Of a stretch of 5,506 nucleotides of DNA, positions 1 to 5,506 are shown one piece after another. The notes under the pieces are model-generated. The model worked only from the letters and a program-made list of their open reading frames with translations, made no database searches and was not told the DNA's origin. Numbering within the stretch: position 1 is the first letter of the stretch; the number at the start of each line of letters is the position of its first letter. This DNA is from Holosporales bacterium (GTDB lineage: Bacteria; Pseudomonadota; Alphaproteobacteria; Caedimonadales; UBA9215): positions 1 to 5,506 of the forward strand of contig DOCA01000093.1 in the NCBI GenBank assembly GCA_003503995.1, given 5' to 3'. The position numbers and the translations under genes were made by a program.

Positions 1-175
1 GCAACACAGACTGAATTTCGATCGCCTCATCTTCAATTGTCCTGATCGAACTCCCCAACCCTTGCTCAGCCTGAATCCGGATCAACTGTTCTTCAAAAGA
101 TTGCCCCGGCCAAACTGTGCTGACGATCAACGCCAGAAAGATTGAGAATAACAATATGAAAGAAAACTTTTTCAT
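1..175 (-). CDS. N-terminal part of a small exported or membrane-anchored protein, function unknown (cut by the window edge)
   Basis: An open frame runs from an ATG at 173-175 to the left edge with no stop, giving 58 codons. The protein starts MKKFSFILLFSIFLALIVST. This is a short basic n-region followed by about 17 hydrophobic residues, then a polar stretch (WPGQSFEEQLIRIQAEQGLG), so it is a signal peptide or N-terminal anchor. The mature part is Glu/Gln/Ile-rich and probably helical. No lipobox cysteine is visible. An in-frame ATG nine codons upstream (200-202) would place charged and cysteine residues before the signal. It also lies upstream of the start site predicted by the promoter at 203-231, so the MKK start is preferred. 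There is no strong Shine-Dalgarno. The gene is divergent from the one at 267. I do not recognise the family. Confidence 0.6.
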   Translation of the reverse strand, partial: MKKFSFILLFSIFLALIVSTVWPGQSFEEQLIRIQAEQGLGSSIRTIEDEAIEIQSVL

Positions 176-202
176 CACACAACCATGCAAACAATTGATC
201 AT

Positions 203-231
203 ATTCTACTGTGTAGCGACGAATATGGTAA
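203..231 (-). promoter_or_regulatory. Candidate sigma-70 promoter for the minus-strand gene at the left edge
   Basis: Read on the minus strand, a -35-like TTACCA (226-231) is followed after 17 bases by a -10-like TAGAAT (203-208), five of six to consensus. Transcription would start near 196, giving a leader of about 20 bases before the ATG at 173-175. It lies in the 91-base divergent gap. This is based on consensus matching only. Confidence 0.4.
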
Positions 232-266
232 TTTAACGCACAACTTTTATAAGGGCAGGGATAAAC

Positions 267-1136
267 ATGAAATTTGCAAAATATTGGGAAAGTATCGAAA
301 CAAAGCCAGATCAAGACGTATTTAGTTTTAATCCACAAACCGGTGAAAAACTTGATCCAGAGACTACTTTCACTGTCTGGGGAGCTTCAAATGAAAGCCC
401 TGAATCTGCCATGCAAAGGGCCAAAGAGCGACTGAAAAAATTTGAGACCATGGTACAAAATGGGTTCACGGACAAAAGCGACTACGAATATGGCTTTATA
501 AGAGAAGAAGTTCTCGACGAAATACTTGCCGATGATGGAACTGTCATCGCAGCTCTCACCCGAAATAATTATGGTGCGATAATTCTCAATGCCGTGAACG
601 TCATGTTTGGTGATGTGGATGAATCAGAACATGGTTTTTTTAGTCGTCTTTTTGGCAAGAAGAAAAAAGATAAAGATTATTATCTGGCTAAAATTGAACA
701 ATACCAAAAAGAAAATCCGGAGTTAGCGATCATAGTCTATGAAACATTTGCCGGCCTGCGATTCGTCATCACCAATCACACCTACGATCTTGAAAACACG
801 CACGACAGAACGGAAATGTTAAAGCTGTTCGCCGCACTGGAAGTCGATCCGCTCTACTTACGACTGTGCCAGCAACAAGGTTGCTTTAGAGCGCGCCTCA
901 CACCCAAACCGTGGCGCATAAACACAGAGCGACCACCGAGTCGCTACCCACGATCAGATCGCAGAGATATCAACGATTTTGAAGACTGGTTAAAAGACTA
1001 CGAAATGGCCTCGACATCAAAAACAGTCGTCAAAGTTTTGAAAGAATTTGGCAGTGTAAATACGCATCCAGATGTGCGAAAGATTTTAGAAATTCATGAT
1101 CGACACGCGCTGAAAGGGCTTGGGGAGCTGGCTTGA
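267..1136 (+). CDS. Conserved hypothetical protein with an 'RARLTPKPWR' motif, 289 aa
   Basis: The ATG is preceded by a good purine-rich ribosome site (AGGGCAGGGA, about 6 bases upstream), so the start is well supported. No signal peptide or membrane segment is visible, so the protein should be cytosolic. Notable blocks are WGASNESPESAMQRAKER (about 38-55), TRNNYGAIILNAVNVMFGDV (98-117) leading to a D-V-D at 116-118, a basic linker with KKKKDKD (131-137), VYETFAGLRFVITNH (157-171), DPLYLRLCQQQGCFRARLTP (194-213) continuing KPWR, and a charged C-terminal helical region. I recall a widespread uncharacterised bacterial family with this layout (TRNxYGAxxLN, D-x-D, TxAGLR, DPLY, RARLTPKPWR), usually annotated hypothetical. 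The D-x-D followed by a conserved GLR segment faintly recalls archaeo-eukaryotic primase folds, but that is speculation. The gene stands alone, with a terminator-like hairpin just downstream, so it is probably monocistronic. Confidence 0.85.
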   Translation: MKFAKYWESIETKPDQDVFSFNPQTGEKLDPETTFTVWGASNESPESAMQRAKERLKKFETMVQNGFTDKSDYEYGFIREEVLDEILADDGTVIAALTRNNYGAIILNAVNVMFGDVDESEHGFFSRLFGKKKKDKDYYLAKIEQYQKENPELAIIVYETFAGLRFVITNHTYDLENTHDRTEMLKLFAALEVDPLYLRLCQQQGCFRARLTPKPWRINTERPPSRYPRSDRRDINDFEDWLKDYEMASTSKTVVKVLKEFGSVNTHPDVRKILEIHDRHALKGLGELA

Positions 1137-1144
1137 ATAATTAG

Positions 1145-1184
1145 ACCCAATGTAGGGGTAACAATCCCTTTTTTGGGTATCTTT
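1145..1184 (+). terminator. Probable intrinsic terminator after the 267-1136 gene
   Basis: A two-part hairpin starts 9 bases after the stop codon. ACCCAA (1145-1150) pairs with TTGGGT (1173-1178). Inside it, AGGG (1154-1157) pairs with CCCT (1166-1169) around an 8-base loop, with a symmetric 3x3 internal loop (TGT against TTT) between the stems. The tail (ATCTTTAATTTT) is T-rich but interrupted, so termination may be imperfect. Confidence 0.55.
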
Positions 1185-1334
1185 AATTTTATTCAGAATA
1201 ATAGAAGTACGACTGTGGCTTATTTCATTCGAAGTCTGAGCACGACCTGAAGGTCAGATCTTTCTATGTCGTATAGGAAAGGGAATGCATCCATCATCGA
1301 GTTCTTTGTACTCGAAAATTAGCACAAGTTTTCA
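1185..1334. other. Gene-free stretch with several short inverted repeats
   Basis: No convincing coding frame is seen between the terminator and the promoter of the next gene. Three small hairpins can be drawn. GACC-TGAA-GGTC lies around 1244-1255. TTTCTAT/ATAGGAA lies around 1261-1278 (7 pairs, one G-T, 5-base loop). TCGAGT (1297-1302) pairs perfectly with ACTCGA (1310-1315) around a 7-base loop and is followed by AAAATT. They could be parts of an untranslated leader, a small RNA or decayed sequence. I recognise no known RNA family or riboswitch. Confidence 0.3.
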
Positions 1335-1370
1335 TTGATCACGGTGGAAATATTTAATTATAGATTCCAC
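1335..1370 (+). promoter_or_regulatory. Candidate promoter overlapped by a dyad (possible operator) upstream of the secreted-protein gene
   Basis: TTGATC (1335-1340) and TATAGA (1359-1364), 18 bases apart, make a plausible -35/-10 pair. It would start transcription near 1371, about 47 bases before the ATG. The perfect 6-base inverted repeat GTGGAA (1344-1349) and TTCCAC (1365-1370), separated by 15 bases, brackets the spacer and -10 box. That is where a dimeric repressor would block polymerase. Regulator binding is inferred from position only. Confidence 0.35.
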
Positions 1371-1417
1371 ATAGTGTATCTTAAGCTGAATGTATATAAC
1401 TGGAAACAATTAAGTTT

Positions 1418-2755
1418 ATGAAAACATTTTATCTGAATACATTTGCCACTCTAAGTTTTTCAATGGCACTATTCATTACCATGCCAGCGGCGGCAAAAGA
1501 TTTTGTTGTTGACGCTCCAGAATGCTCTACTTCTTATGGGTTGTTATATGTCGAGCGTGGCGCTAATGTCGGTGCATGGCAAGCAATCGGTGCAAGTGAT
1601 CCTGCAGAGTTTGTTGAAGCCATGATCGCCGCTTCGGGATGTTTTAATGTTTCCCAATCAAGTTCATCTGCCGAATATATTATTTCGCCTGGTGTCCTGA
1701 CAAAAAAACAGTTTGACAACGGAAAAGATAATTTTTCTGATCAGCCCTTTATGCCTGGTTCAGACTTTGCTCATGGGAGCCCGTTGGATGCAATCAAGGG
1801 TGTTAATAACAAGCTTGGAGAGGCTAATAGTGCGCTGGCAAGAATTAACAGGGCTGGTAGAGAGGGTGGTGCAAGTGGCCGTGCCGAGTTAGCAAAACTT
1901 GCTGGTGAGATTGGTAACCTTTTTGGCGGCGGGAAAATGCGCTACGGATATTTACAGATAAATCGTGTTGGTAGTGGAGATCTTATTGGCCGTGGGTTTG
2001 GCCGAAATAATACATCTGGCCTCAAATATGATCACTGGAGTATTCTTTCGAAACAAAAAGCTAGCGTGAAAAGCTTTAACAATAGTGACAAGGCAAAATT
2101 GGCAGGTGGTTCTTTAATAAATGCTTATTTTGACTTACATAAAGATTTGCCATCTCTAAGCTTCGGAGGATCCGCTCCAGCATCAACACCGGTTGCCGTA
2201 ACGGGGCAGAGCAAACCACAAGGGAAAGTTTCTGTGTCTGGTTCGAAGGGGTATATGATTCTGAGTTATGACAGCGATAGATATGGGAATAAAGTAGGTT
2301 ATATTGATGTGACAGAAGATCATCCAAATACTATGCCCAGAGCTGTTTTCTCTATGGATGAGCCTAACCTGAATAAGGTCAAACAGATCCTGGCAAAATT
2401 CGACAAATGGGTAGCAACATCTAAAAAGAACGACATAAGGAGCGTCCAAAAACCTCTCGCATCTTTCACTTACAATATAATGATAGGGCTAGGGTTAGAT
2501 TCTATTAGAGAGGGTAAGAGCATACACCCCAGCCCTATCACAAATAAGTTTGTCTTTATTGCTGATGCAAAGGGAAAATACAAACTTGAAGTAAATGTAT
2601 TTTCCGGCAGATGTGGGAAGGGTGATATTTGTAGTAGCAACGGAGCGGATACAGGTGCGACCCTTAGCGTAGAAGAGGTCAGTGATCTTCGCTCACTTCT
2701 CAACGATATAAATTCTCTTAAGGCACAAAAATCAAAGGCTGATCTTCTTCAATAG
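1418..2755 (+). CDS. Secreted protein, CsgG-related N-terminal region with a long unassigned C-terminal region, 445 aa
   Basis: The first 26 residues are a clear Sec signal peptide: a lysine near the N-terminus, a hydrophobic core, and MPAAA before KDF, so cleavage is probably after A26. There is no lipobox. The mature N-terminus reads PECSTSYGLLYVERG (35-49), DPAEFVEAMIAASGCFNV (61-78) and AEYIISPGVL (85-94). A Gly/Ala-rich loop follows, then YGYLQINRVGSGDLIGRGFG (176-195) and a block ending SLINAYFDLHKDL (232-244). This order resembles CsgG/HfaB-related envelope proteins: 'small-residue-G.L.V', 'lie.mi..SGCF.V', 'ryll.p.v', a strand resembling 'lrlvd.rtG.ii..g.a', and a terminal 'a.fda...l' helix. 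The C-terminal half (about 250-445) starts with a Pro/Ala/Ser linker and matches nothing I know. Cysteines 36/75 and 399/405 could form disulfides, as expected outside the cytoplasm. The ribosome site is weak (GGAA, 12 bases upstream). The CsgG link is by pattern only. Confidence 0.85.
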   Translation: MKTFYLNTFATLSFSMALFITMPAAAKDFVVDAPECSTSYGLLYVERGANVGAWQAIGASDPAEFVEAMIAASGCFNVSQSSSSAEYIISPGVLTKKQFDNGKDNFSDQPFMPGSDFAHGSPLDAIKGVNNKLGEANSALARINRAGREGGASGRAELAKLAGEIGNLFGGGKMRYGYLQINRVGSGDLIGRGFGRNNTSGLKYDHWSILSKQKASVKSFNNSDKAKLAGGSLINAYFDLHKDLPSLSFGGSAPASTPVAVTGQSKPQGKVSVSGSKGYMILSYDSDRYGNKVGYIDVTEDHPNTMPRAVFSMDEPNLNKVKQILAKFDKWVATSKKNDIRSVQKPLASFTYNIMIGLGLDSIREGKSIHPSPITNKFVFIADAKGKYKLEVNVFSGRCGKGDICSSNGADTGATLSVEEVSDLRSLLNDINSLKAQKSKADLLQ

Positions 2756-2797
2756 TTTTTCAAAATTATAGGCTATATATCTAATCAAGTTTATTAG
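2756..2797. other. AT-rich gap between the secreted-protein gene and the integrase remnant
   Basis: This short AT-rich stretch contains no terminator hairpin that I can see and nothing recognisable from the missing N-terminal part of the integrase. It probably contains or borders the deletion breakpoint that removed the 5' part of the integrase gene. Confidence 0.3.
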
Positions 2798-3303
2798 ACC
2801 ATTACACGTCCTGCAAATGTAAATCGTTATCTTGCGGTGATCCGTTCTATTTTAAGAATCGCTTGGTTTGAGTGGGATTGGATCGATAAAGCACCCAAAA
2901 TTAGGATGCGAAAAGGGTCTAAGAAACGCGTTCGTTTCCTGACTCGTACAGAAGCAGAACAACTTGTTAAAGAATTACCTGAACACTTGGCCTTTATGGC
3001 ACGGTTTGCTTTCACAACGGGACTACACATGGATAATGTGGTGTGCGACATGGGCAAGCGCTTAGTATAATGCTTTGGAACGTGCAGGTATTAAAGACTT
3101 TCGTTGGCATGATTGGCGACATACGTGGGCGTCATGGCATGCACAGGAAGGAACACCTTTGTCGGTGTTACAGGAACTCGGCGGCTGGGTAGTGCAGAGA
3201 TGTTAAACGCTATGCACAGCTGACGGCTGGTCATTTAGTGAAGTATGCGGAGAATGTCGCAGAACCACAGAATTGGCACAAAACACCGTTGAAAATTGTT
3301 TGA
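2798..3303 (+). pseudogene. Decayed tyrosine-recombinase integrase (phage or integrative element type)
   Basis: Three reading frames together spell the C-terminal part of a site-specific integrase. Frame one (2798-3070) gives RPANVNRYLAVIRSILR, then RVRFLT and MARFAFTTGL, typical of the core-binding domain and start of the catalytic domain. It follows an in-frame TAG (2795-2797) and lacks the N-terminal region. It runs into nonsense after TGL and stops. Frame two (3066-3206) gives ALERAGIKDFRW then HDWRHTWASWHAQ and LQELGGW, the box II region. The catalytic-domain middle, roughly 90 residues in relatives, is missing between them. One-base losses near 3189 and 3203 then shift the frame twice: SAEM, then RYAQLTAGHLVKYAENV to a TGA at 3301-3303. 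The box I Arg is His (TGLH for TGLR), and the usual HDLRH is HDWRH. The His, Arg, Trp and Tyr positions of the later boxes are still recognisable. The protein cannot be functional. Its 3' end lies 22 bases from the tRNA-Phe 3' end, as expected for an integrase next to its attachment site. Confidence 0.85.
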
Positions 3304-3325
3304 GAGTTCTAAGCCTTTGATTTAA

Positions 3326-3401
<76 letters not shown>

Positions 3402-3408
3402 ATTACGC

Positions 3409-3436
3409 ATTGAAGGGGGGAAAGAAAGCCTTCAAT
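3409..3436 (-). other. Perfect 8-bp inverted repeat in the tRNA-Phe leader
   Basis: ATTGAAGG (3409-3416) and CCTTCAAT (3429-3436) are exact reverse complements separated by 12 purines. On the transcribed strand the hairpin falls between the predicted transcription start (near 3438) and the mature tRNA 5' end at 3401. It would therefore be a stem-loop in the precursor leader, a possible processing or stability element. No T-tract follows on either strand, so it is not an intrinsic terminator. Confidence 0.45.
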
Positions 3437-3444
3437 ACTGTCGA

Positions 3445-3473
3445 TTTGTAATGGGTTGCACTCTTTTTGTCTA
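3445..3473 (-). promoter_or_regulatory. Candidate promoter for tRNA-Phe
   Basis: On the minus strand TAGACA (3468-3473) and TACAAA (3445-3450) are separated by exactly 17 bases. Transcription would start near 3438, about 37 bases before the tRNA. The pair is the best -35/-10 match upstream of the tRNA gene. Confidence 0.4.
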
Positions 3474-3528
3474 GCCCTTTTTTGCTTTTTTAGGAAAAAA
3501 CTTTACTCTTCCTTAATGAAAACCTTTT

Positions 3529-3534
3529 GATAAT
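3529..3534 (+). promoter_or_regulatory. Possible -10 box for the response regulator/kinase operon
   Basis: GATAAT (3529-3534) matches five of six consensus positions and sits 32 bases before the preferred start codon. No good -35 box is found at normal spacing: TTTACT at 3502-3507 is 21 bases away. Transcription would begin near 3541, which disfavours the alternative ATG at 3543. Weak call. Confidence 0.25.
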
Positions 3535-3552
3535 AGAAGACAATGAAATTAA

Positions 3553-3558
3553 AGGGAG
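3553..3558 (+). promoter_or_regulatory. Ribosome binding site that sets the response-regulator start
   Basis: AGGGAG lies 8 bases before the ATG at 3567, which is optimal spacing. The in-frame ATG at 3543 has only a weak AGAAG upstream. This favours the shorter product. Confidence 0.65.
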
Positions 3559-3566
3559 TACGCGTA

Positions 3567-4013
3567 ATGTCATTTCAGAGAGATTTTTCGAGGAAATCCA
3601 TGCTCTTTGTGGATGATAATAAGACCATACAAAAAATTATTAAGGATATTGTTAATGGGTCACAGTTAGAATTCAATGTGATTGAGGCTCTCACAGGAGA
3701 GGATGCCATTGAAATTTTGCAAAATATAGAGTCCAAATGTAAACTCAAAATAATCCTTTTGGATTTAAATTTACCAGCCATGAGCGGTCAAGAGATTTTA
3801 GAGAAAATTCAACAGGATCAAAATTTAAAAGAAATTCCTGTGATTGTTTTGACGTCCTCTGAAGATCAAGATGAATTGAATGAGTTAAAAAAGCAAGGTG
3901 TGAGAGAATGTTATGCCAAGCCTTTTGATTTTCACGTCTTTAATGCCCTTGTTGAGGGAATTCTAACAAAATGGCTGGTGCCTTCTGAAGAAGCCTCTCA
4001 TGAAGGTTTATAG
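3567..4013 (+). CDS. Stand-alone CheY-like response regulator (single receiver domain), 148 aa
   Basis: The whole protein is one receiver domain with no output domain. Numbering from the ATG at 3567, LFVDD supplies the acidic pair (D16, D17), ILLDLNLPAMSG carries the phospho-acceptor D66, IVLTSSED has the conserved Thr (T96), and CYAKPFD has the conserved Lys (K118) with cis-Pro. All catalytic positions are intact, so it should accept phosphate from a histidine kinase. It would act by protein-protein contact or as a relay, not by binding DNA. The sequence style (LLDLNLP, VLTSSED, KPFDFHVF) resembles the Rcp1 group of single-domain regulators often encoded beside phytochrome-like kinases. An upstream in-frame ATG (3543) would add eight residues but has a poorer ribosome site. 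The kinase gene starts 10 bases after its stop, so the two are almost certainly co-transcribed. Confidence 0.92.
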   Translation: MSFQRDFSRKSMLFVDDNKTIQKIIKDIVNGSQLEFNVIEALTGEDAIEILQNIESKCKLKIILLDLNLPAMSGQEILEKIQQDQNLKEIPVIVLTSSEDQDELNELKKQGVRECYAKPFDFHVFNALVEGILTKWLVPSEEASHEGL

Positions 4014-4019
4014 AGGTGA
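4012..4019 (+). promoter_or_regulatory. Ribosome binding site overlapping the upstream stop codon
   Basis: AGAGGTGA overlaps the TAG stop of the regulator gene (4011-4013) and lies just before the ATG at 4024. This implies translational coupling and favours 4024 over the overlapping in-frame ATG at 4000, which lacks a comparable site. Confidence 0.6.
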
Positions 4020-4023
4020 GACT

Positions 4024-5106
4024 ATGACACCTAAGATCCTTATTGCTGATGATAATAAAGCAAATATTGTTGCTCTTGAGAGCATTGTCTCAAACCTTGA
4101 TGTTGTTATTGAATCAACCACATCGGGGGCTAGAGCATTAGAAATGACCCTAGAAAGTGACTATGCGCTGGTTTTGATGGATGTGCATATGCCTGAAATG
4201 ACGGGGTTTGAAGTTGTTGCCCTAATGAGAGAAAGAGAGAAAACCAAACAGATGCCTGTTATTTTTGTTACAGCCGTGCATCAAGACGAGCAGTCTATGA
4301 TTTCTGGATATGATACGGGGGCTGTGGACTATATGTACAAGCCGTTAATTCCAGAAATTGTGGTGGGAAAAGTACAGGTTTTTTTGGATCTTTATAATCA
4401 GCAACAAAAAATTAAGACTTTAAATGACGAACTTATGATGGTGAATAAAGACTTGCAGGATTTTACACATATTGCGTCCCATGATTTACAAGAACCTTTA
4501 AGAACAATTGGGTACCATAGTTCGTATCTTAAACATTTATTGGGTAAGAACGCCCCAGAAGAACAAATTGAGGCAACAGAAACCATCACAGAAACGACCC
4601 TGAAAATGAGCCTTTTTATAAAGGATCTTTTAAATTATTCAAAATGTGATTGGCATTTTGAGCCAGAGGATATCGACCTTGGTTCTTGCCTTGGAGAATC
4701 CTTGATTCATTTAGGAGCGCAAATTGAAAATTTGAAAGCGCAGATTGTGCAGGCAAAGCTACCTGTGGTAAGAGGGAGCTCTTTGCTGCTGACTCAGCTT
4801 TTTCAAAATCTCATTGGTAATGCGTTGAAGTTTACAGCCGTTGGTCAGGCACCTATTATTGAAATTACACAAGAAAGGAGAGGAGAAAAGGAAGTTTTTG
4901 GTATCAAAGATAATGGTATTGGGTTTGACCCTCAAAAAAAGGATATTATTTTCCAGCCCTTTAAGCGCTTGAATTCTGCAAAACATTATGGGGGAAACGG
5001 AATTGGTCTCTCAACATGTCGAAAAATCGTCCAAAAACATGGTGGAGACATCTGGGTCGAAACAGCACCTGGGCAGGGGACTCACTTTAAATTCACTCTC
5101 GACTAA
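4024..5106 (+). CDS. Hybrid histidine kinase: N-terminal receiver, then HisKA and HATPase domains, 360 aa
   Basis: Numbering from the ATG at 4024. A receiver domain fills about 3-125: IADDN with D15 and D16, LMDVHMPEMTG with phospho-acceptor D53, FVTA, and YKP with K106. A short coiled linker (QQQKIKTLNDELMMVNKDLQ, about 126-145) leads to the dimerisation helix with the H-box FTHIASHDLQEPLRTIG (phospho-acceptor H153). The ATP-binding domain has the N-box QLFQNLIGNALKF (about 258-270), G1 DNGIGF (296-301), an F-box FQPFKRL (310-316), G2 GGNGIGLS (323-330) and a normal ending (GQGTHFKFTLD). All catalytic motifs are intact. There is no membrane segment and no PAS, GAF or phytochrome domain, so it is cytosolic and its only input is the receiver. 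The SHDLQEPLR box is of the type found in phytochrome-like kinases. The natural reading is a kinase switched by phosphorylation of its own receiver, passing phosphate to the upstream single-domain regulator. Confidence 0.92.
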   Translation: MTPKILIADDNKANIVALESIVSNLDVVIESTTSGARALEMTLESDYALVLMDVHMPEMTGFEVVALMREREKTKQMPVIFVTAVHQDEQSMISGYDTGAVDYMYKPLIPEIVVGKVQVFLDLYNQQQKIKTLNDELMMVNKDLQDFTHIASHDLQEPLRTIGYHSSYLKHLLGKNAPEEQIEATETITETTLKMSLFIKDLLNYSKCDWHFEPEDIDLGSCLGESLIHLGAQIENLKAQIVQAKLPVVRGSSLLLTQLFQNLIGNALKFTAVGQAPIIEITQERRGEKEVFGIKDNGIGFDPQKKDIIFQPFKRLNSAKHYGGNGIGLSTCRKIVQKHGGDIWVETAPGQGTHFKFTLD

Positions 5107-5131
5107 AAGTTTTTGCAAAGGCTCCCATAGT

Positions 5132-5506
5132 CTATCTTAGTAAACCATGGTCAAGATAAACAATGCGGTCCATTTGTTTGGCAAGGGCAAGGTCATGGGT
5201 AGCAATGAGAGCACCAATTTTATGAGTACGGACCAGGGAGACCAGTTCTTCAAAAACAAGGGCCGAGGTGTCTACATCGAGGTTACCCGTGGGCTCATCG
5301 GCTAGTAAAACTTTGGGAGATCCAATAAGGGCACGTAGGATGGCAACCCGTTGTTGTTCTCCACCAGAAAGCCGCGATGGACGATGGCTGGCGCGGGGCA
5401 AGAGTTTCACTGTTTTGAGAAGTTTTTCCGCTTCTTTTTCTGCTTCTTTCACGGGACGTCCTTGGATGATTAAGGGCATCATCACATTTTCAAGAGCGCT
5501 GAACTC
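5132..5506 (-). CDS. lolD: LolD-like ABC transporter ATPase, C-terminal 124 residues (cut by the window edge)
   Basis: The frame is open to the right edge, so the N-terminal part with Walker A lies outside the window. Visible motifs in order are FSALENVMMPLIIQG (Q-loop-distal helical region), the signature LSGGEQQRVAILRAL, Walker B VLLADEPTGNLD, and the H-loop IATHD. The protein then ends at YLDHGLLR. This arrangement is typical of LolD, the ATPase of the LolCDE complex that releases outer-membrane lipoproteins from the inner membrane. The GEQQRVAI and ALIATHDLALA wording resembles alphaproteobacterial LolD. Related MacB/FtsE/YbbA-type ATPases share many motifs, so the symbol is likely but not certain without the N-terminus and the partner permease. 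The gene ends 25 bases from the stop of the convergent kinase gene. I see no clear terminator between them. Confidence 0.85.
   Translation of the reverse strand, partial: EFSALENVMMPLIIQGRPVKEAEKEAEKLLKTVKLLPRASHRPSRLSGGEQQRVAILRALIGSPKVLLADEPTGNLDVDTSALVFEELVSLVRTHKIGALIATHDLALAKQMDRIVYLDHGLLR

Noticed and set aside
93..338. Minus-strand open frame of 81 codons spanning the divergent gap
   Set aside because: It overlaps the true N-terminus of the left-edge gene in another frame and the well-supported start of the 267 gene. Its translation is low-complexity and Cys/Phe/Tyr-rich, like a shadow frame.
1185..1417. Riboswitch upstream of the secreted-protein gene
   Set aside because: Hairpins are present, but none matches a riboswitch core I know, and the predicted promoter lies downstream of them.
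2076..2703. Three minus-strand open frames inside the secreted-protein gene
   Set aside because: They are antisense to a gene with a clear signal peptide and family-like motifs. They have no ribosome sites or recognisable domains.
2827..3057. Minus-strand open frame opposite the integrase remnant
   Set aside because: The plus strand spells clear integrase motifs in this stretch, and the antisense frame has none.
3069..3303. Treating the integrase frame breaks as sequencing errors in an intact gene
   Set aside because: Correcting two bases would not restore the missing N-terminus, the missing catalytic middle, or the box I Arg to His change. Real decay is more likely.
3543..3566. Upstream ATG for the response regulator
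   Set aside because: It has a weak ribosome site and lies almost on the predicted transcription start. The ATG at 3567 has an optimal AGGGAG.
4000..4023. Upstream ATG for the kinase, overlapping the regulator gene
   Set aside because: It lacks a ribosome site, while the AGAGGTGA before 4024 fits well. The receiver domain begins only after residue 9 of the longer form.

Overview
The window reads as part of a proteobacterial chromosome, most likely an alphaproteobacterium. The best taxonomic clue is the LolD-type ATPase at the right edge: its LSGGEQQRVAI signature, the ADEPTGNLD Walker B and the ALIATHDLALA run look like alphaproteobacterial LolD. The AT-leaning composition of the coding regions would suit a low-GC member of the group. 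No marker here allows a genus call.

Layout. At the left edge (1-175, minus) is the start of a small exported or membrane-anchored protein, divergent from a 289-residue conserved hypothetical protein (267-1136, plus) that carries an 'RARLTPKPWR' motif. A likely terminator hairpin follows. A gene-free stretch (1137-1417) holds several short hairpins and a promoter overlapped by a dyad. It leads into a 445-residue secreted protein (1418-2755, plus) whose N-terminal half resembles CsgG-related periplasmic or outer-membrane proteins. Next comes the wreck of a tyrosine-recombinase integrase (2798-3303, plus), ending 22 bases from the 3' end of a tRNA-Phe gene (3326-3401, minus). That is the classic place for an element that integrated into a tRNA. 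To the right are a stand-alone CheY-like response regulator (3567-4013) and a REC-HisKA-HATPase hybrid kinase (4024-5106). They sit in a tight two-gene operon convergent with the 3' portion of lolD (5132-5506, minus, cut by the window edge).

How the parts fit. The right side (tRNA-Phe, regulator/kinase pair, lolD) looks like ordinary backbone. The left side is less certain: the integrase remnant marks the edge of an old integrated element, which may include the two poorly characterised genes to its left. The regulator/kinase pair has no sensing domain of its own, so it probably acts as a phosphorelay module fed by another protein.

The most unusual observation is in the tRNA. Its body is a normal tRNA-Phe(GAA), but its acceptor stem does not close: three of seven pairs are mismatched. 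The 3' strand would fit a tRNA starting GGCTCGG rather than the GGCCAGA present. I infer that integration swapped the 3' end of the tRNA gene for the element's version. I see no complete, clearly novel multi-gene system in the window.
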